NCBI GenBank assembly: GCA_027627685.1
Contig: CP091241.1
Span: 2,295,191 to 2,359,190 of the forward strand
Reading direction: 5' to 3'
Source of the DNA: Hyphomonadaceae bacterium ML37
Lineage (GTDB): Bacteria; Pseudomonadota; Alphaproteobacteria; Caulobacterales; Maricaulaceae
DNA length: 64,000 nucleotides
In this document: positions 47,113-57,314 of the stretch, piece after piece
Layout: each line of letters begins with the position of its first letter
Position numbering within the stretch: position 1 is the stretch's first letter
The notes under the pieces: model-generated
Databases searched by the model: none
Seen by the model: the letters and a program-made list of their open reading frames with translations, nothing else
What the model was told of the DNA's origin: nothing
Translations under genes and position numbers: made by a program

Positions 47113-48858
47113 ATGGACGCCGCCCTCGACCAACCCGCCGCCCGCCCGCTCTGCGTGCTGAAATTCGGCGGCTCGGTGCTGACCGCCAAGGCTGACTACG
47201 CCGCGGCGGGCGCTGAAGCCTACCGCCATGTGCGCGCCGGCGAGACCGTGATCATCATCGTGTCCGCCCTCCACGGCGAGACCGACGCCCTGTTCGCCGA
47301 GGCTGAAGCCGGCGGTGCAAACGCCTGCCCGGCCATGACGGCGCGGCTGGTGCGGCTGGGCGAGTATCGCTCGGCGGCTCTGATGGGGCTGGAGCTCGCA
47401 AGGCTGGGCGTGCGCGCCCGCGTCCTCGATCCCCACGAAATCGCACTGGAAGCCGAAGGCGACCCGCTGGATGCGGACCTCGTACGTCTCGACCGCGCCC
47501 GCCTCCACGCCGCGCTTGGCGATGTGGAGGCGGTGGTCCTGCCCGGCTTTACCGCTGGTCATGAACGCCACGGCGCCGTGACGCTGGGCCGGGGCGGGAC
47601 TGATCTGACCGCGGTGTTCTTCGCCACGCAGGCCGGGGCGCGCCGGGTACGCCTGATCAAGGATGTGGACGGGGTCTATACCGATGATCCGGCGCGAGAT
47701 CCGGGGGCGCGGCGCTATGACCGGCTGGACTATGACGCCGCGCTCAAAGCCAGCCGCGGCCTGATCCAGCCCAAGGCGATCGAGGCGGCCCGCGCCGCCG
47801 GTCTGGAGATCGAGATCGCCGCCATGGGCGCCGGCCACGCCACCCGCATCGCGCCGGGCCCTGCCGTGATCGGCGCGCCCGTGCGCACCCGGCCCCTGCG
47901 CGTGGCGCTGCTGGGCTGTGGCGCGGTAGGATCGGGCGTGCTGGACCATATGCTGGCGCGGCCCGACCTGTTTGCGGTCAACCCGGTCCTGGTGCGCCGC
48001 CCCGAGCGCCGCGCCGGAGATGCGCGCGCCGCCTTCACCGCTGACGCGGACGCCGCGCTGGCGGACAATCCGGATCTGGTGATCGAGGCCATGGGCGGCA
48101 TCGACCAGCCCGCCGATCTGATGCTGCGGGCGCTGGCGGGCGGCGCCCACGTCGTCACCGCCAACAAGGCCGCCCTGGCGGCGCGCTATGACGCGCTTCA
48201 GGCCGGCGCCCGCAAAGCCGGACGCCGCCTGCAATACGCCGCCAGCGTCGGCGGCGGGGTGGTGATTCTCGAAGCGCTGGAGCGGCTTAAACCCCGCGGC
48301 GTGGTGAGCGTCGAAGGCGTCATGAACGGCACCGGCAATTTCATTCTCAGCCGCCTGCGCGCCGGGGCCGCCTTCGATGACGCCGTGGCCGAAGCCCAGC
48401 GCCTCGGTTTCGCCGAAGCCGACCCCAGCGCCGATGTGGACGGGCATGACGCCGCCGACAAACTCTCTCTTCTGATCCGCGAAGCCTTCGGGCGCGATGT
48501 GGCGCCGGAGGCGATCGCCAAAGAGTCCCTGCGCGCCGCCACGCCGGAGCGCCTCGCCGAAGCGGCGGCCAAGGGCGACGTGTTCAAACAGATCGGGCGC
48601 TGCGCCCTCAACGCCGACGGATCAGTGGAGGCCAGCGTGCGCGTGATGAGCGTACCCGCGTCCCATCCGCTGGCCGGTGCGGTGAATGAAGAGAACCGGT
48701 TTGTGGTCACGCTGGCCGACGGTTCGGTGCACGCCCTTTACGGCAAGGGCGCCGGGCGCTGGCCCACGGCGGCGTCGGTGTTTGCAGATGTCATGGACAT
48801 TGCGCGCGCTTGCGCGTGTGATGCGCCCGAACGCGCAGCGCTCGCCGCCAGCGCCTGA
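47113..48858 (+). CDS. thrA: Bifunctional aspartate kinase-homoserine dehydrogenase without ACT domains
   Basis: The 581-residue fusion starts at ATG 47113. The kinase part (about 14-255) has KFGGS (17-21), the GRGGTDLTA motif (159-167) and DVDGVYTDDP. The dehydrogenase part (about 262-575) has the NAD(P) loop GCGAVGSGV (268-276), TANKAA (349-354), MNGTGNF (404-410) and DPSADVDGHDAADKL. E. coli ThrA has about 820 residues because two ACT-type interface domains lie between the catalytic parts; here the two catalytic parts are joined almost directly, and the dehydrogenase also lacks the C-terminal ACT domain. Threonine feedback is therefore unlikely (inference), which leaves attenuation as the visible control. 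Confidence 0.92.
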   Translation: MDAALDQPAARPLCVLKFGGSVLTAKADYAAAGAEAYRHVRAGETVIIIVSALHGETDALFAEAEAGGANACPAMTARLVRLGEYRSAALMGLELARLGVRARVLDPHEIALEAEGDPLDADLVRLDRARLHAALGDVEAVVLPGFTAGHERHGAVTLGRGGTDLTAVFFATQAGARRVRLIKDVDGVYTDDPARDPGARRYDRLDYDAALKASRGLIQPKAIEAARAAGLEIEIAAMGAGHATRIAPGPAVIGAPVRTRPLRVALLGCGAVGSGVLDHMLARPDLFAVNPVLVRRPERRAGDARAAFTADADAALADNPDLVIEAMGGIDQPADLMLRALAGGAHVVTANKAALAARYDALQAGARKAGRRLQYAASVGGGVVILEALERLKPRGVVSVEGVMNGTGNFILSRLRAGAAFDDAVAEAQRLGFAEADPSADVDGHDAADKLSLLIREAFGRDVAPEAIAKESLRAATPERLAEAAAKGDVFKQIGRCALNADGSVEASVRVMSVPASHPLAGAVNEENRFVVTLADGSVHALYGKGAGRWPTAASVFADVMDIARACACDAPERAALAASA

Positions 48859-48871
48859 AGGAGTTTGACCC

Positions 48872-49819
48872 ATGATCCAGTCCGCTGCCGCCAGCGCGCC
48901 CGCCAGCATCGGCAATGTCTCGGTCGGGTTCGACGTATTGGGCCAGGCCTTTGACGCCGTGCGCGACACCGTTACCGCCGAACGCGTCCGGGGGTCCGGC
49001 GTGACCCTGGGCTCGGTTAGCGGGCTCGTGGATTTTCTTCCCGATCGCGTGGAAGCCAATACCGCCCTGACGGCCGCCGGCGCCGTCCTGTCTGAGGCGC
49101 ACGCCAAGTTCGGCGTGCGCGTCTCCATCCACAAGGGCGTGCCGCTCAGCGCCGGGATGGGCGGGTCCGCCGCCTCTGCGGTCGCCGCCGCCGCCGCCGT
49201 GAACGCCCTGCTCGACACGCCGTTCGCGGTGGACGACCTGCTGCCCTTCGCCCTGAAAGGCGAGGCGGTGTCGGCTGACCCGCCACCCTGGGACAATGTC
49301 ATGGCGAGCCTGCATGGCGGGCTGGTGATCGCGGCGCGCCTCGACCCGGCGCTGATCCGGCGCCTGCCAGCCCCCAAGGGATTGGTGGCGATCCTGCTGC
49401 ATCCCGACGCCCGGATCGAGACCCGCGCCGCGCGCGGCATTCTCAAACCGTCAGTACCGCTTCACACCGCCGTGGAGCACGCCCGGCGCATCAGCGCCTT
49501 CACGCTGGGCTGCGCCATCAATGATCTCGATCTGGTGCGCGCAGGGTTTGAGGACATCCTGATCGAGCCCCAGCGCAAATACCTCCTGCCCGAACTGCCT
49601 GCGGTGAAGAAAGCGGCGATGGACGCCGGCGCGCTGGGCTGTTCCTTCTCCGGGTCCGGCCCGTCGGTCTTCGCCTGGGCGCTCTCCGGCGACGCGGACA
49701 TGGTGGAAGCGTCCATGGCCGCCGCGTTCAAACGCGCCGGGCGACAGGCGCAGGCCTATCGCGCGCCGCTGGATAGCGCCGGTGTTCGCATCGAGCAGGT
49801 CGCGGAGGCGGCGGCGTGA
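48872..49819 (+). CDS. thrB: Homoserine kinase (GHMP family)
   Basis: The 315-residue kinase has the GHMP phosphate loop PLSAGMGGSAASAVAAAAAV (about 91-110), an N-terminal ASAPASIGNVSVGFDVLG motif and a C-terminal SFSGSGPSVFA motif. It phosphorylates homoserine for ThrC. Many alphaproteobacteria use an unrelated aminoglycoside-kinase-like ThrB, so the GHMP type fits the enteric-like organisation of this operon. It lies 13 bases after thrA. Confidence 0.95.
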   Translation: MIQSAAASAPASIGNVSVGFDVLGQAFDAVRDTVTAERVRGSGVTLGSVSGLVDFLPDRVEANTALTAAGAVLSEAHAKFGVRVSIHKGVPLSAGMGGSAASAVAAAAAVNALLDTPFAVDDLLPFALKGEAVSADPPPWDNVMASLHGGLVIAARLDPALIRRLPAPKGLVAILLHPDARIETRAARGILKPSVPLHTAVEHARRISAFTLGCAINDLDLVRAGFEDILIEPQRKYLLPELPAVKKAAMDAGALGCSFSGSGPSVFAWALSGDADMVEASMAAAFKRAGRQAQAYRAPLDSAGVRIEQVAEAAA

Positions 49820-51123
49820 ACTTCGTCTCGACACGCGGGGGCGGTTCGCCGGTCCGGTTTGAAGACGCCATCCTCGCCGGAACGGCGGGCGATGGCGGTC
49901 TGTTCAGGCCCGAGTCCCTGCCCGAAAGCGTCCTGAATGAGCTTACCGGCGCGGAAAGCGTCGCGGAAACCGCGCACTTGTTGCTGGAACCCTTCGTGGC
50001 TGGCGGCAGGCTCGCCTCTTCGCTGAGCATGATGTGCGCCGAGGCCTTCGACTTTGACGCGCCTCAGGTGATGCCGGACCCGGCCCAGCCCGGCCTGATG
50101 GCGCTGGAACTGTTTCACGGCCCCACGGGCGCCTTCAAGGATTTCGGCGCGCGCTTCCTGATGGCCTGCCTCAGCCGCCTGTCCGACGCTCAGCATCCGC
50201 GCACCGTGCTGGCCGCCACCTCGGGCGATACCGGCGGGGCGGTGGGATGCGCCGCAGAGGGGCGCGCCGGCGTGCGCGCCGTGATCGTGTTCCCAAAGGG
50301 CCGCGTCTCCGACTTCCAGCGCCACCAGCTGACCTGCTGGGATGCGCCGGTGAGCGCGCTGGAGGTCGAAGGCGATTTCGACGCCTGTCAGGCGCTGGTG
50401 AAATCCGCCTTCGCCGATGCCGGTCTGGCGGCGCGCCACCGGCTGACCAGCGCCAATTCGATCAATCTCGCCCGGCTCCTGCCCCAGGGCGCCTATCTCG
50501 CCCGCGCCTGTGCGCAGGCATTGGTGCGCACAGGCACATGGCCCGGCCTGATCATCCCCACCGGCAATCTGGGTCATGGCGTCGCCGCGCTCTACGCCCG
50601 CGCCATGGGCGCGCCCATCGGGCCGATCGTATTGGCGACCAACGCCAATGGAACGCTCGCCGACTGGGCCGCCAGCGGGATGTTTGAGCCGAGGGCGTCC
50701 GTCGCAACGCTCGCCAACGCCATGGATGTGGGCGCGCCCAGCAATTTCGAGCGGCTGGAAGCTCTGCCCGCCGGGGCGGGCGATGTACGGGTGGAGCAAG
50801 TCGACGACGACGCCATCCGCGCCCGCATCATCAGCGAGTATGTCCGTTCAGGCTATGTCTGGTGCCCCCACTCGGCCACCGGCGCAGAAGCCTTTGCGCG
50901 CCTTGACCCTGCAACGCGCGACGCCCGCCCGTGGATCGTCGCTGCCACAGCCCATCCCTACAAATTCGCCGACATTGTCGAGCCCCTCATCGGGCGCGCC
51001 ATCGCCCCGCCCCCGGCGCTGGAGGCCGTTCTGTCGCGCCCGTCACGCGCGACCCAGGCGAAGGCGGAGCTTGCCGCCCTCGCCCGCCATCTCGAAACAC
51101 TGGAAGAGCCCGCCCTGTCATGA
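49816..51123 (+). CDS. thrC: Threonine synthase
   Basis: The 435-residue PLP enzyme starts at GTG 49816, overlapping the thrB stop (GTGA). The PLP Lys is in the [14 protein letters not shown] block (about 98-111). [10 protein letters not shown] forms the phosphate-binding loop, and PTGNLGHG also matches the family. It converts O-phosphohomoserine to threonine. Its stop overlaps ilvD as ATGA. Confidence 0.96.
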   Translation: MNFVSTRGGGSPVRFEDAILAGTAGDGGLFRPESLPESVLNELTGAESVAETAHLLLEPFVAGGRLASSLSMMCAEAFDFDAPQVMPDPAQPGLMALELFHGPTGAFKDFGARFLMACLSRLSDAQHPRTVLAATSGDTGGAVGCAAEGRAGVRAVIVFPKGRVSDFQRHQLTCWDAPVSALEVEGDFDACQALVKSAFADAGLAARHRLTSANSINLARLLPQGAYLARACAQALVRTGTWPGLIIPTGNLGHGVAALYARAMGAPIGPIVLATNANGTLADWAASGMFEPRASVATLANAMDVGAPSNFERLEALPAGAGDVRVEQVDDDAIRARIISEYVRSGYVWCPHSATGAEAFARLDPATRDARPWIVAATAHPYKFADIVEPLIGRAIAPPPALEAVLSRPSRATQAKAELAALARHLETLEEPALS

Positions 51124-52808
51124 CCGAAAAGCGCCCCTCCCACACCTTGATCCAGGGCCCGGCCCGCGCTCCGGCCCGCGCCATGCTGCGCGCTGCCGGT
51201 TTCGATGATGAGCGGCTCGCCAAGCCGATGATCGCCATCGTCAACACCTGGACAAGCGTCACGCCCTGCAACATGCATCTGGCGGGTCTCGCCGATCATG
51301 CCCGCGCCGGGATCGAGGCGGCGGGCGGCACGGCGGTGGATTTCAACACCATCGTGGTCACCGACGGCATCGCCATGGGTACTGAAGGCATGCGCGCCAG
51401 CCTGATGAGCCGCGATTGCGTGGCCGATTCGGCCGAGCTCGCCGTGCGCGGCCATTGCCTCGACGCAGTGCTGTTCATGGTGGGCTGCGACAAGACATTG
51501 CCCGGCGCCGCCATGGCCGCGGCCCGCCTCGATCTGCCCAGCGTCATCCTTTATGGCGGCTCGATCATGCAGGGAAAGCTGGGCGGCAAGAACCTGACCA
51601 TTCAGGACGTATTCGAAGCCGTCGGCGCCTGCGCCGCCGGGCGCATCAGCGAAGCCGAGCTGATCGAGGTGGAGAAGGCCGCCTGCCCCGGCGCGGGCGC
51701 CTGCGGCGGCCAGTTCACTGCCAACACCATGGCGCTGGCGCTGAGCGTGCTGGGCCTCAGCGACATGGCGCTCAATGACCTGCCCGCCGTGCACCCCGAC
51801 AAGCCCAAAGCCGCCGAGGCGGCGGGGCGTCTGGTGGTCGAAGCGCTCAATGCCGGACGGAATGCGCGCAGCCTGATCACGCCAACCTCGCTGAAGAACG
51901 CCGCCACCGCCGTGTCGGCCACCGCAGGTTCGACCAATGCCGTGCTGCATCTGCTGGCCATCGCGCGCGAGGCCGGCGTGCCCACAGACGCCTTCAATAT
52001 CGATGATTTTGACGCCATCTCGCGCGCCACGCCGGTGATCGCCGATCTCAAACCCGGCGGGCGATACATGGCGCCGGACATGAGCGCAGCGGGCGGCACG
52101 CGGCTCTTGGTCCAGCGCCTTGAGCAATCGGGCCACCTCACCGATGCGCGCACCATCACGGGACGCACATTGTTTGAAGAAGCCGCCCTGGCTGAAGAAA
52201 CCCCCGGCCAGGACGTGATCCGCAGCGCCGCTGATCCGGTGAAGGCGCGCGGCGGGTTCGGCGTGCTCTATGGCGATCTCGCGCCGGAAGGCTGCGTCGT
52301 GAAGCTCGCCGGCCATGACCGGCTCTTCGTGTCCGGTCCCGCCCGCGTGTTTGACAGCGAGGAAGCCTGTTTCGAGGCGGTCAATCAGGGCCGCATCCAG
52401 AAAGGCGATGTGGTGGTGATCCGCTATGAGGGACCGGCGGGCGGGCCCGGCATGCGCGAAATGCTGGCGGTGACCGCCGCCATCCAGGGCGCAGGCCTAG
52501 GCGACGACGTGGCGCTGATCACGGACGGGCGGTTTTCCGGCGCGACCTACGGCTTCATGGTCGGCCATGTGGCGCCGGAAGCGGCGCGCGGCGGGCCGCT
52601 GGCCTTCATCCGCGATGGCGATGTGATCACCATTGATGTGGATGGCCGGCGCCTTGATGTTGACGCTGATCTGTCCGCCCGCATGGCGCGCGGCTTCATC
52701 GCGCCCAAGCCGCGCTATCCCACCGGCGCCTACGCCAAATACGCCGCGCTGGTGCGCTCGGCGTCGCAGGGCGCTGTGACCAGTTTTCCATTCGACGCGC
52801 CAAGCTGA
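51120..52808 (+). CDS. ilvD: Dihydroxy-acid dehydratase
   Basis: The 562-residue Fe-S dehydratase starts at ATG 51120, overlapping the thrC stop. Cluster Cys are in TPCNMH, VGCDKT and [12 protein letters not shown]. The [20 protein letters not shown]-terminal motif is intact. It acts in both the Ile and Val branches. Its place in the threonine operon links threonine supply with isoleucine synthesis, while threonine deaminase (ilvA) is not in the window. Confidence 0.96.
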   Translation: MTEKRPSHTLIQGPARAPARAMLRAAGFDDERLAKPMIAIVNTWTSVTPCNMHLAGLADHARAGIEAAGGTAVDFNTIVVTDGIAMGTEGMRASLMSRDCVADSAELAVRGHCLDAVLFMVGCDKTLPGAAMAAARLDLPSVILYGGSIMQGKLGGKNLTIQDVFEAVGACAAGRISEAELIEVEKAACPGAGACGGQFTANTMALALSVLGLSDMALNDLPAVHPDKPKAAEAAGRLVVEALNAGRNARSLITPTSLKNAATAVSATAGSTNAVLHLLAIAREAGVPTDAFNIDDFDAISRATPVIADLKPGGRYMAPDMSAAGGTRLLVQRLEQSGHLTDARTITGRTLFEEAALAEETPGQDVIRSAADPVKARGGFGVLYGDLAPEGCVVKLAGHDRLFVSGPARVFDSEEACFEAVNQGRIQKGDVVVIRYEGPAGGPGMREMLAVTAAIQGAGLGDDVALITDGRFSGATYGFMVGHVAPEAARGGPLAFIRDGDVITIDVDGRRLDVDADLSARMARGFIAPKPRYPTGAYAKYAALVRSASQGAVTSFPFDAPS

Positions 52809-52865
52809 ACCCGGCGCGCGCGAAGCGCTCGCCAAGGCGCGACTCGCCTGCTAAACGCTGCGCTC

Positions 52866-53528
52866 ATGAAAACCGCTGTCATCGTCTTCCCCGGTTCAAA
52901 CTGCGACCGCGATGCGGCCGTGGCGATCGAGCGCGTCACCGGCGTGGCCCCGGCCATGGTCTGGCATGGCGAATCCAGCCTGCCCGAGGGCCTGGATTTC
53001 ATCATGATCCCGGGCGGGTTTTCCTACGGGGATTATCTTCGCTCGGGCGCCATCGCCGCGCGCTCGCCCATCATGGGCGATCTGGTGCGCCGCGCCGAAG
53101 GCGGCACGCCGGTGCTGGGCGTCTGCAACGGCTTCCAGATCCTGATCGAGGCGGGACTGCTGCCCGGCGCGCTGATGCGCAATGCCGGCCTGCGCTTCAT
53201 CTGCGAGAAAACGCCGCTCTATGTGGAAAGCGCCAATATGCGCTTCACCCGCGCCTATCCCGGATCAAGCGAGCTGGTCATCCCCATTGCCCATCATGAC
53301 GGCAATTACTTCGCCGACGACGCCACGCTCGACCGGCTGGAAGGCGAAGGCCAGGTCGCCTTCCGCTATGGCAATAATCCCAATGGCTCGGCGCGCGACA
53401 TTGCCGGGATCACCAATAGCGCGGGCAATGTGCTGGGCATGATGCCCCACCCCGAACGCGCGGTGGACCCGATCCATGGCGGAACCGACGGGCTGGGCGT
53501 GTTCGAGAGCGTTCTGGGGAAGGGGTGA
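52866..53528 (+). CDS. purQ: Phosphoribosylformylglycinamidine synthase subunit PurQ
   Basis: The 220-residue class I glutamine amidotransferase subunit has nucleophile Cys87 (GVCNGFQ) and the His195/Glu197 pair (MPHPE). It supplies ammonia to PurL. The purS gene that usually lies just upstream is absent; ilvD precedes it by 57 bases. purL follows only after an antisense toxin-antitoxin pair. Confidence 0.96.
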   Translation: MKTAVIVFPGSNCDRDAAVAIERVTGVAPAMVWHGESSLPEGLDFIMIPGGFSYGDYLRSGAIAARSPIMGDLVRRAEGGTPVLGVCNGFQILIEAGLLPGALMRNAGLRFICEKTPLYVESANMRFTRAYPGSSELVIPIAHHDGNYFADDATLDRLEGEGQVAFRYGNNPNGSARDIAGITNSAGNVLGMMPHPERAVDPIHGGTDGLGVFESVLGKG

Positions 53529-53551
53529 TGGCCGCTTTGCGTCCGCACCCG

Positions 53552-54013
53552 CTATCCGGCTGCGCGCACCGCAGCGTGGCCGACCGACGGGGCCGGCGCC
53601 CATCCCACGGCCCGCAGCGCCTCCACCAGGCTCTCCACACGCGCGCCGCCTTCCGGAGCCAGCAGTCGCCGGACATGGGTCTCACCCTTGCCCAGACGCC
53701 GCGCCAACTCAATCTGGGCGCCGCGCCCGTAGGCGCCAGCCCACTGGGACAGGACCATGCGGTAGGCCGTGACGTGCTCAACCGGAATTGTGCGCTCGCC
53801 GGACCGGCGCGCCCGGGGCGGCGGGATGTCGTCGCCCACACGCAGGCGTTCGCGCAGCACCACGTCCAGCGCGTCGGCCGCGTTCTCCAGCGCCTCGGCG
53901 TCATCGGCGCCGTCAGTGGCCAGTTCGGGAAAGTCCGCGCTGGTGACCAGAAAGCGCCCGTCCTCGTCCGGTTCAAGGCTGACCGGGTAGGCGTAGACGA
54001 GATGATCGGTCAT
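53552..54013 (-). CDS. hicB: HicB-type antitoxin
   Basis: The protein has 153 residues. The N-terminal HicB fold (about 5-60) reads VSLEPDEDGRFLVTSADFPELATDGADDAEALENAADAL in pattern. A helix-turn-helix region (about 95-130) contains AQIELARRLGKGETHVRRLL. It should neutralise the cognate HicA and bind operator DNA. It lies 9 bases after the hicA gene. Confidence 0.88.
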   Translation of the reverse strand: MTDHLVYAYPVSLEPDEDGRFLVTSADFPELATDGADDAEALENAADALDVVLRERLRVGDDIPPPRARRSGERTIPVEHVTAYRMVLSQWAGAYGRGAQIELARRLGKGETHVRRLLAPEGGARVESLVEALRAVGWAPAPSVGHAAVRAAG

Positions 54014-54022
54014 TCTGGTCTC

Positions 54023-54229
54023 CTAGAAACCGTCTTTGGGGATGGCGAGATCGCGCAACATCTTGTGCAGCAGGCCGGCGCCGATCTCGCCCGACTTCAC
54101 GGTGGTGGGCCGTCCGCCGACGCGGATCAGCTGGTCGCCGCCCTTGCCCCGCTCCGGAGACACCTCGAACGGCAAGCCGTGAGCGCGGGCATAAGTGCGT
54201 GCACGCCGGATGAATTCCTTTCCGTTCAT
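54023..54229 (-). CDS. HicA-like protein lacking the usual catalytic histidine
   Basis: The 68-residue protein starts at ATG 54229. HicA mRNA interferases share a core GSH-x(n)-G-x-TVVK...GLL-x-MLRxLGI. Here the layout ERGKGGDQLIRVGGRPTTVKSGEIGAGLLHKMLRDLAI fits except that the catalytic His position reads Asp (KGGDQ instead of KGSHG). Either the toxin is inactive and kept for regulation, or another residue serves. It is divergent from purL, 93 bases away. Confidence 0.8.
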   Translation of the reverse strand: MNGKEFIRRARTYARAHGLPFEVSPERGKGGDQLIRVGGRPTTVKSGEIGAGLLHKMLRDLAIPKDGF

Positions 54230-54322
54230 GCATCGACTGAAGCACAGTTTAGCGTCAGACGCGAAAAGATCAATAGTGTGCGCACAAAACTGTGCGCAAC
54301 TCAGGCAGCCGGGTAAAAGCTC

Positions 54323-56560
54323 ATGACCGACACAAACCGCTACGCCCCCGGAATCACGCCGGAGATCGCGCTCGATCACGTCACGGCGGATGAGTATGAG
54401 ATCATCTTGCGTGAGCTGGGACGGGCGCCGAACCTCGTCGAGCTGGGGATTTTCTCGGTGATGTGGTCGGAGCACTGCTCGTACAAGTCGAGCCGGGTGC
54501 ATCTGGCGAAATTCCCCACCAAGGGCGAGCGGGTGATCTTCGGCCCCGGCGAAAACGCCGGCGTGATCGATATCGGCGACGGCCAGGCAGCCATCTTCAA
54601 GATGGAGAGCCACAACCACCCCAGCTTTATCGAGCCCTATCAGGGCGCAGCCACAGGCGTAGGCGGGATCTTGCGCGACGTGTTCACCATGGGCGCACGC
54701 CCGGTGGCGCTGATGAACGCCCTGCGTTTTGGCGACCCCAAACACCCCAAAACCCGCCAGCTGGTGGCCGGTGTCGCAGCGGGTATTGGCGGCTACGGCA
54801 ATTGCGTGGGCGTGCCCACGGTCGGCGGCGAGACCAATTTCGACAAGGGCTATAACGGCAATATCCTGGTCAACGCCATGGCGGTGGGAATCGCCGACAC
54901 GGACAAGATTTTCACCGCCGCCGCGCGCGAATCCGGCTTCCCCGTGCTCTATGTGGGCGCCAAGACCGGACGCGACGGCATCCATGGCGCGACAATGGCC
55001 AGCGCCGAGTTCGGCGAGGGTTCTGAAGAAAAACGCCCCACCGTCCAGGTCGGTGATCCCTTCACCGAGAAAAAGCTGATCGAGGCATGCCTGGAGCTGA
55101 TGGCCGAGGACGCGATCAGCTCGATCCAGGACATGGGCGCGGCGGGCCTGACCTCCTCCAGCGTGGAGATGGCCTCGCGCGGCGGGCTTGGCATCGAGCT
55201 TGATCTCGACCACGTGCCCCAGCGCGAAACCGGCATGACCGCCTATGAGATGATGCTGTCGGAATCCCAGGAACGCATGCTGATGATCGTGAAACCCGGC
55301 CGCGAGCATGTGGCCGAGGCGATTTTCCGCAAATGGGATCTGGACGTAGCCACGATCGGCGTGATCGCGCCTCATGGACGCCTGGTGCTGCGCCATAAGG
55401 GCGAGGTGGTGTGCGACCTGCCGCTCGATCCGATCGGTGAGAAGGCGCCCAAGTATGAGCGCCCCTGGTTCCCCGCCGAAGCGCGCGCCAGCATCGACGC
55501 CAAGACGCTGCGCGCGCCCGAACATATGGGCGAGGCCCTGCTGGCGCTCATGGGCTCGCCGGACATGGCGTCCAAGCGCTGGATCTGGAGCCAGTATGAC
55601 CGCCACGTGATGGCCGACACCGCAGCCAGCTCCGAAGACCCGGCGGACGCGGCCATCGTGCGCGTGCACGGTACGAACAAGGCGCTGGCCATCACCACGG
55701 ACTGCACGCCGCGCTATTGCGCCGCCGACCCGTTTGAGGGCGGCAAGCAAGCCGTGGCGGAAGTCTGGCGCAACCTCACCGCCGTGGGCGCCGATCCCAT
55801 CGCCATCACGGACTGCCTGAATTTCGGCAATCCCGAGCGGCCTGAAATCATGGGTCAGTTCGTGGGCTGCGTGGAAGGCATGGCCGAAGCCTGCCGCGTC
55901 CTCGCCTTCCCGGTCGTGTCGGGCAATGTCTCGCTCTACAACGAGACCGACGGCAAGGCGATCCCGCCCACACCGGCTGTGGGCGGCGTGGGGCTGCTGC
56001 CGGACGTGACCGTGCGCGCGGGCTTTGGCGGCATGAAGGATGGCGATGTGGTGCTGCTGGTGGGCGACACCCACGGCGCGCTCGGCGCCTCGCTCTATAT
56101 GCGCCATATTGAGGAGCGCGAGGACGGCGCCCCGCCGCGCGTGGACCTGGCCGCAGAAAAACGCCACGGCGATTTCGTCCGCGCCGAAATTCGCGCCCGG
56201 CGCGCGACGGTCGTCCACGACATTTCCGACGGCGGCCTCGCCTGCGCCGCTGCGGAAATGGCGATGGCGTCCGGCGTGGGGATCAAGCTGGCTTACTCAG
56301 GCGCCCTGCCCGCCTTCGCCTGGATGTTCGGCGAGGATCAGGGGCGCTATCTCATCGCCGCCGACGCCGCCACGGCGGAAACCATCCGCGCCAATGCTCT
56401 GACCGCAGGCGTGCCGGTCAGCGTGGTGGGTCTGGCGGGCGGTCGCCATGTGTCGATCAACGGAACCCACAGCATCGATCTCATCGCGCTCAAACAGGCC
56501 CATGAAAACTGGATGCCCCGCTTGATGGCCGGCGAGCCCACGGCGATCGCCGCCGAATAG
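54323..56560 (+). CDS. purL: Phosphoribosylformylglycinamidine synthase subunit PurL
   Basis: The protein has 745 residues, the small PurL that works with PurQ and PurS. The N-terminal ATP/substrate motif is [23 protein letters not shown], the first PurM-like domain [20 protein letters not shown] and the mid-protein [10 protein letters not shown] are present. The second half (about 420-735) repeats the fold, with DCLNFGNPE and [13 protein letters not shown]. It is complete and ends at a strong terminator. Confidence 0.97.
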   Translation: MTDTNRYAPGITPEIALDHVTADEYEIILRELGRAPNLVELGIFSVMWSEHCSYKSSRVHLAKFPTKGERVIFGPGENAGVIDIGDGQAAIFKMESHNHPSFIEPYQGAATGVGGILRDVFTMGARPVALMNALRFGDPKHPKTRQLVAGVAAGIGGYGNCVGVPTVGGETNFDKGYNGNILVNAMAVGIADTDKIFTAAARESGFPVLYVGAKTGRDGIHGATMASAEFGEGSEEKRPTVQVGDPFTEKKLIEACLELMAEDAISSIQDMGAAGLTSSSVEMASRGGLGIELDLDHVPQRETGMTAYEMMLSESQERMLMIVKPGREHVAEAIFRKWDLDVATIGVIAPHGRLVLRHKGEVVCDLPLDPIGEKAPKYERPWFPAEARASIDAKTLRAPEHMGEALLALMGSPDMASKRWIWSQYDRHVMADTAASSEDPADAAIVRVHGTNKALAITTDCTPRYCAADPFEGGKQAVAEVWRNLTAVGADPIAITDCLNFGNPERPEIMGQFVGCVEGMAEACRVLAFPVVSGNVSLYNETDGKAIPPTPAVGGVGLLPDVTVRAGFGGMKDGDVVLLVGDTHGALGASLYMRHIEEREDGAPPRVDLAAEKRHGDFVRAEIRARRATVVHDISDGGLACAAAEMAMASGVGIKLAYSGALPAFAWMFGEDQGRYLIAADAATAETIRANALTAGVPVSVVGLAGGRHVSINGTHSIDLIALKQAHENWMPRLMAGEPTAIAAE

Positions 56561-56584
56561 GCTCTCAGGTCGTCGCCAGAACGA

Positions 56585-56616
56585 AAAAGGCCGGAGCCCC
56601 GAAGCTCCGGCCTTTT
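56585..56616. terminator. Bidirectional terminator between purL and a TPR gene
   Basis: A 13-bp stem (AAAAGGCCGGAGC at 56585-56597 with 56604-56616) with a 6-base loop, A-run on the left and T4 on the right, lies 24 bases after the purL stop and 24 before the convergent gene's stop. Confidence 0.88.
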
Positions 56617-56639
56617 CAATTCATCGTATTCAGCCGGCG

Positions 56640-57110
56640 TTAGTTGGTGCAGGCGGCCAGGGCCAGATTGGCCTGCACGGCGGTCTCGCCGCCCGCCAGT
56701 TCACCGGCGCGGGCAAAGTCCGTGCGCGCGCCCGCCTGATCGCCGGCCAGCCACAGGGCCGCGCCGCGATTGGTGTGGGCTTCCCACGATCCGCCCGTGC
56801 GCTCGGCGGCGTCGTTGCATGCATCCGCCGCGCCTTCGCTGCCCTGATTGGCCAGCGCCGCGCACAGATTGACCGCAGCGGCGGCCTTGTTGCGGCTGGT
56901 GGTGCCGGAGTTGATCGCGGAGCGGGCGAAGTGCTCGGCGGTCGCCCAGTCGCTGCGCTCGATACGGCTGGCCGAGGCGCGCACATTGGCGTTGGCGGTG
57001 GATACGCTGACGAAGGCCGGCGCGGCCGAGCAATCCTGGGCCTGCACGGCGGGGATCGCGGTGAGGCTCAATGCGGCGCCAGCGAACAGCACACGGACGA
57101 GAGCGGTCAT
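56640..57110 (-). CDS. Small exported TPR-like protein
   Basis: The 156-residue protein starts at ATG 57110 (MTALVRVLF), with GAGGTCTCC-type purines upstream and a Sec signal cleaved near VQA. The mature part has a repeat layout: about 50-85 (SDWATAEHFARSAI), then EAHTNRGAALWLAGDQAGARTDFARAGEL, a TPR-like pair. It resembles the protein at 5705-6265 in size and organisation. Function is unknown; it is likely periplasmic. Confidence 0.75.
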   Translation of the reverse strand: MTALVRVLFAGAALSLTAIPAVQAQDCSAAPAFVSVSTANANVRASASRIERSDWATAEHFARSAINSGTTSRNKAAAAVNLCAALANQGSEGAADACNDAAERTGGSWEAHTNRGAALWLAGDQAGARTDFARAGELAGGETAVQANLALAACTN

Positions 57111-57195
57111 GGGGAGGTCTCCTGGTTTATGTGGGCCAATCCCGGCCCTGACAATTTGTCCAAGCAAATTAGTACGCTCACCCCCGCTTGAAAAG

Positions 57196-57208
57196 TGAAC
57201 AGTGTTCA
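57196..57208. promoter_or_regulatory. Perfect 13-bp palindrome, candidate operator
   Basis: TGAAC-AGT-GTTCA lies 86 bases upstream of the minus-strand TPR gene start, in an A+T-richer stretch. A dimeric repressor or activator could bind it; the protein is unknown. Confidence 0.35.
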
Positions 57209-57314
57209 TTTTTGTGTGAATTTCCTGTAATGCTGCGAAATATTGCGCCGCATCAAAGGCTTGGCCGGGCGCTTGCGCGCCCGGCCAGTTTTCGTTCAGC
57301 CATGAGGCGACAGG

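Noticed and set aside
54023-56218. A 731-codon minus-strand frame antisense to purL
   Set aside because: It is a GC-driven shadow of purL. Only its last 68 codons (from 54229) are a real gene, the HicA-like protein.
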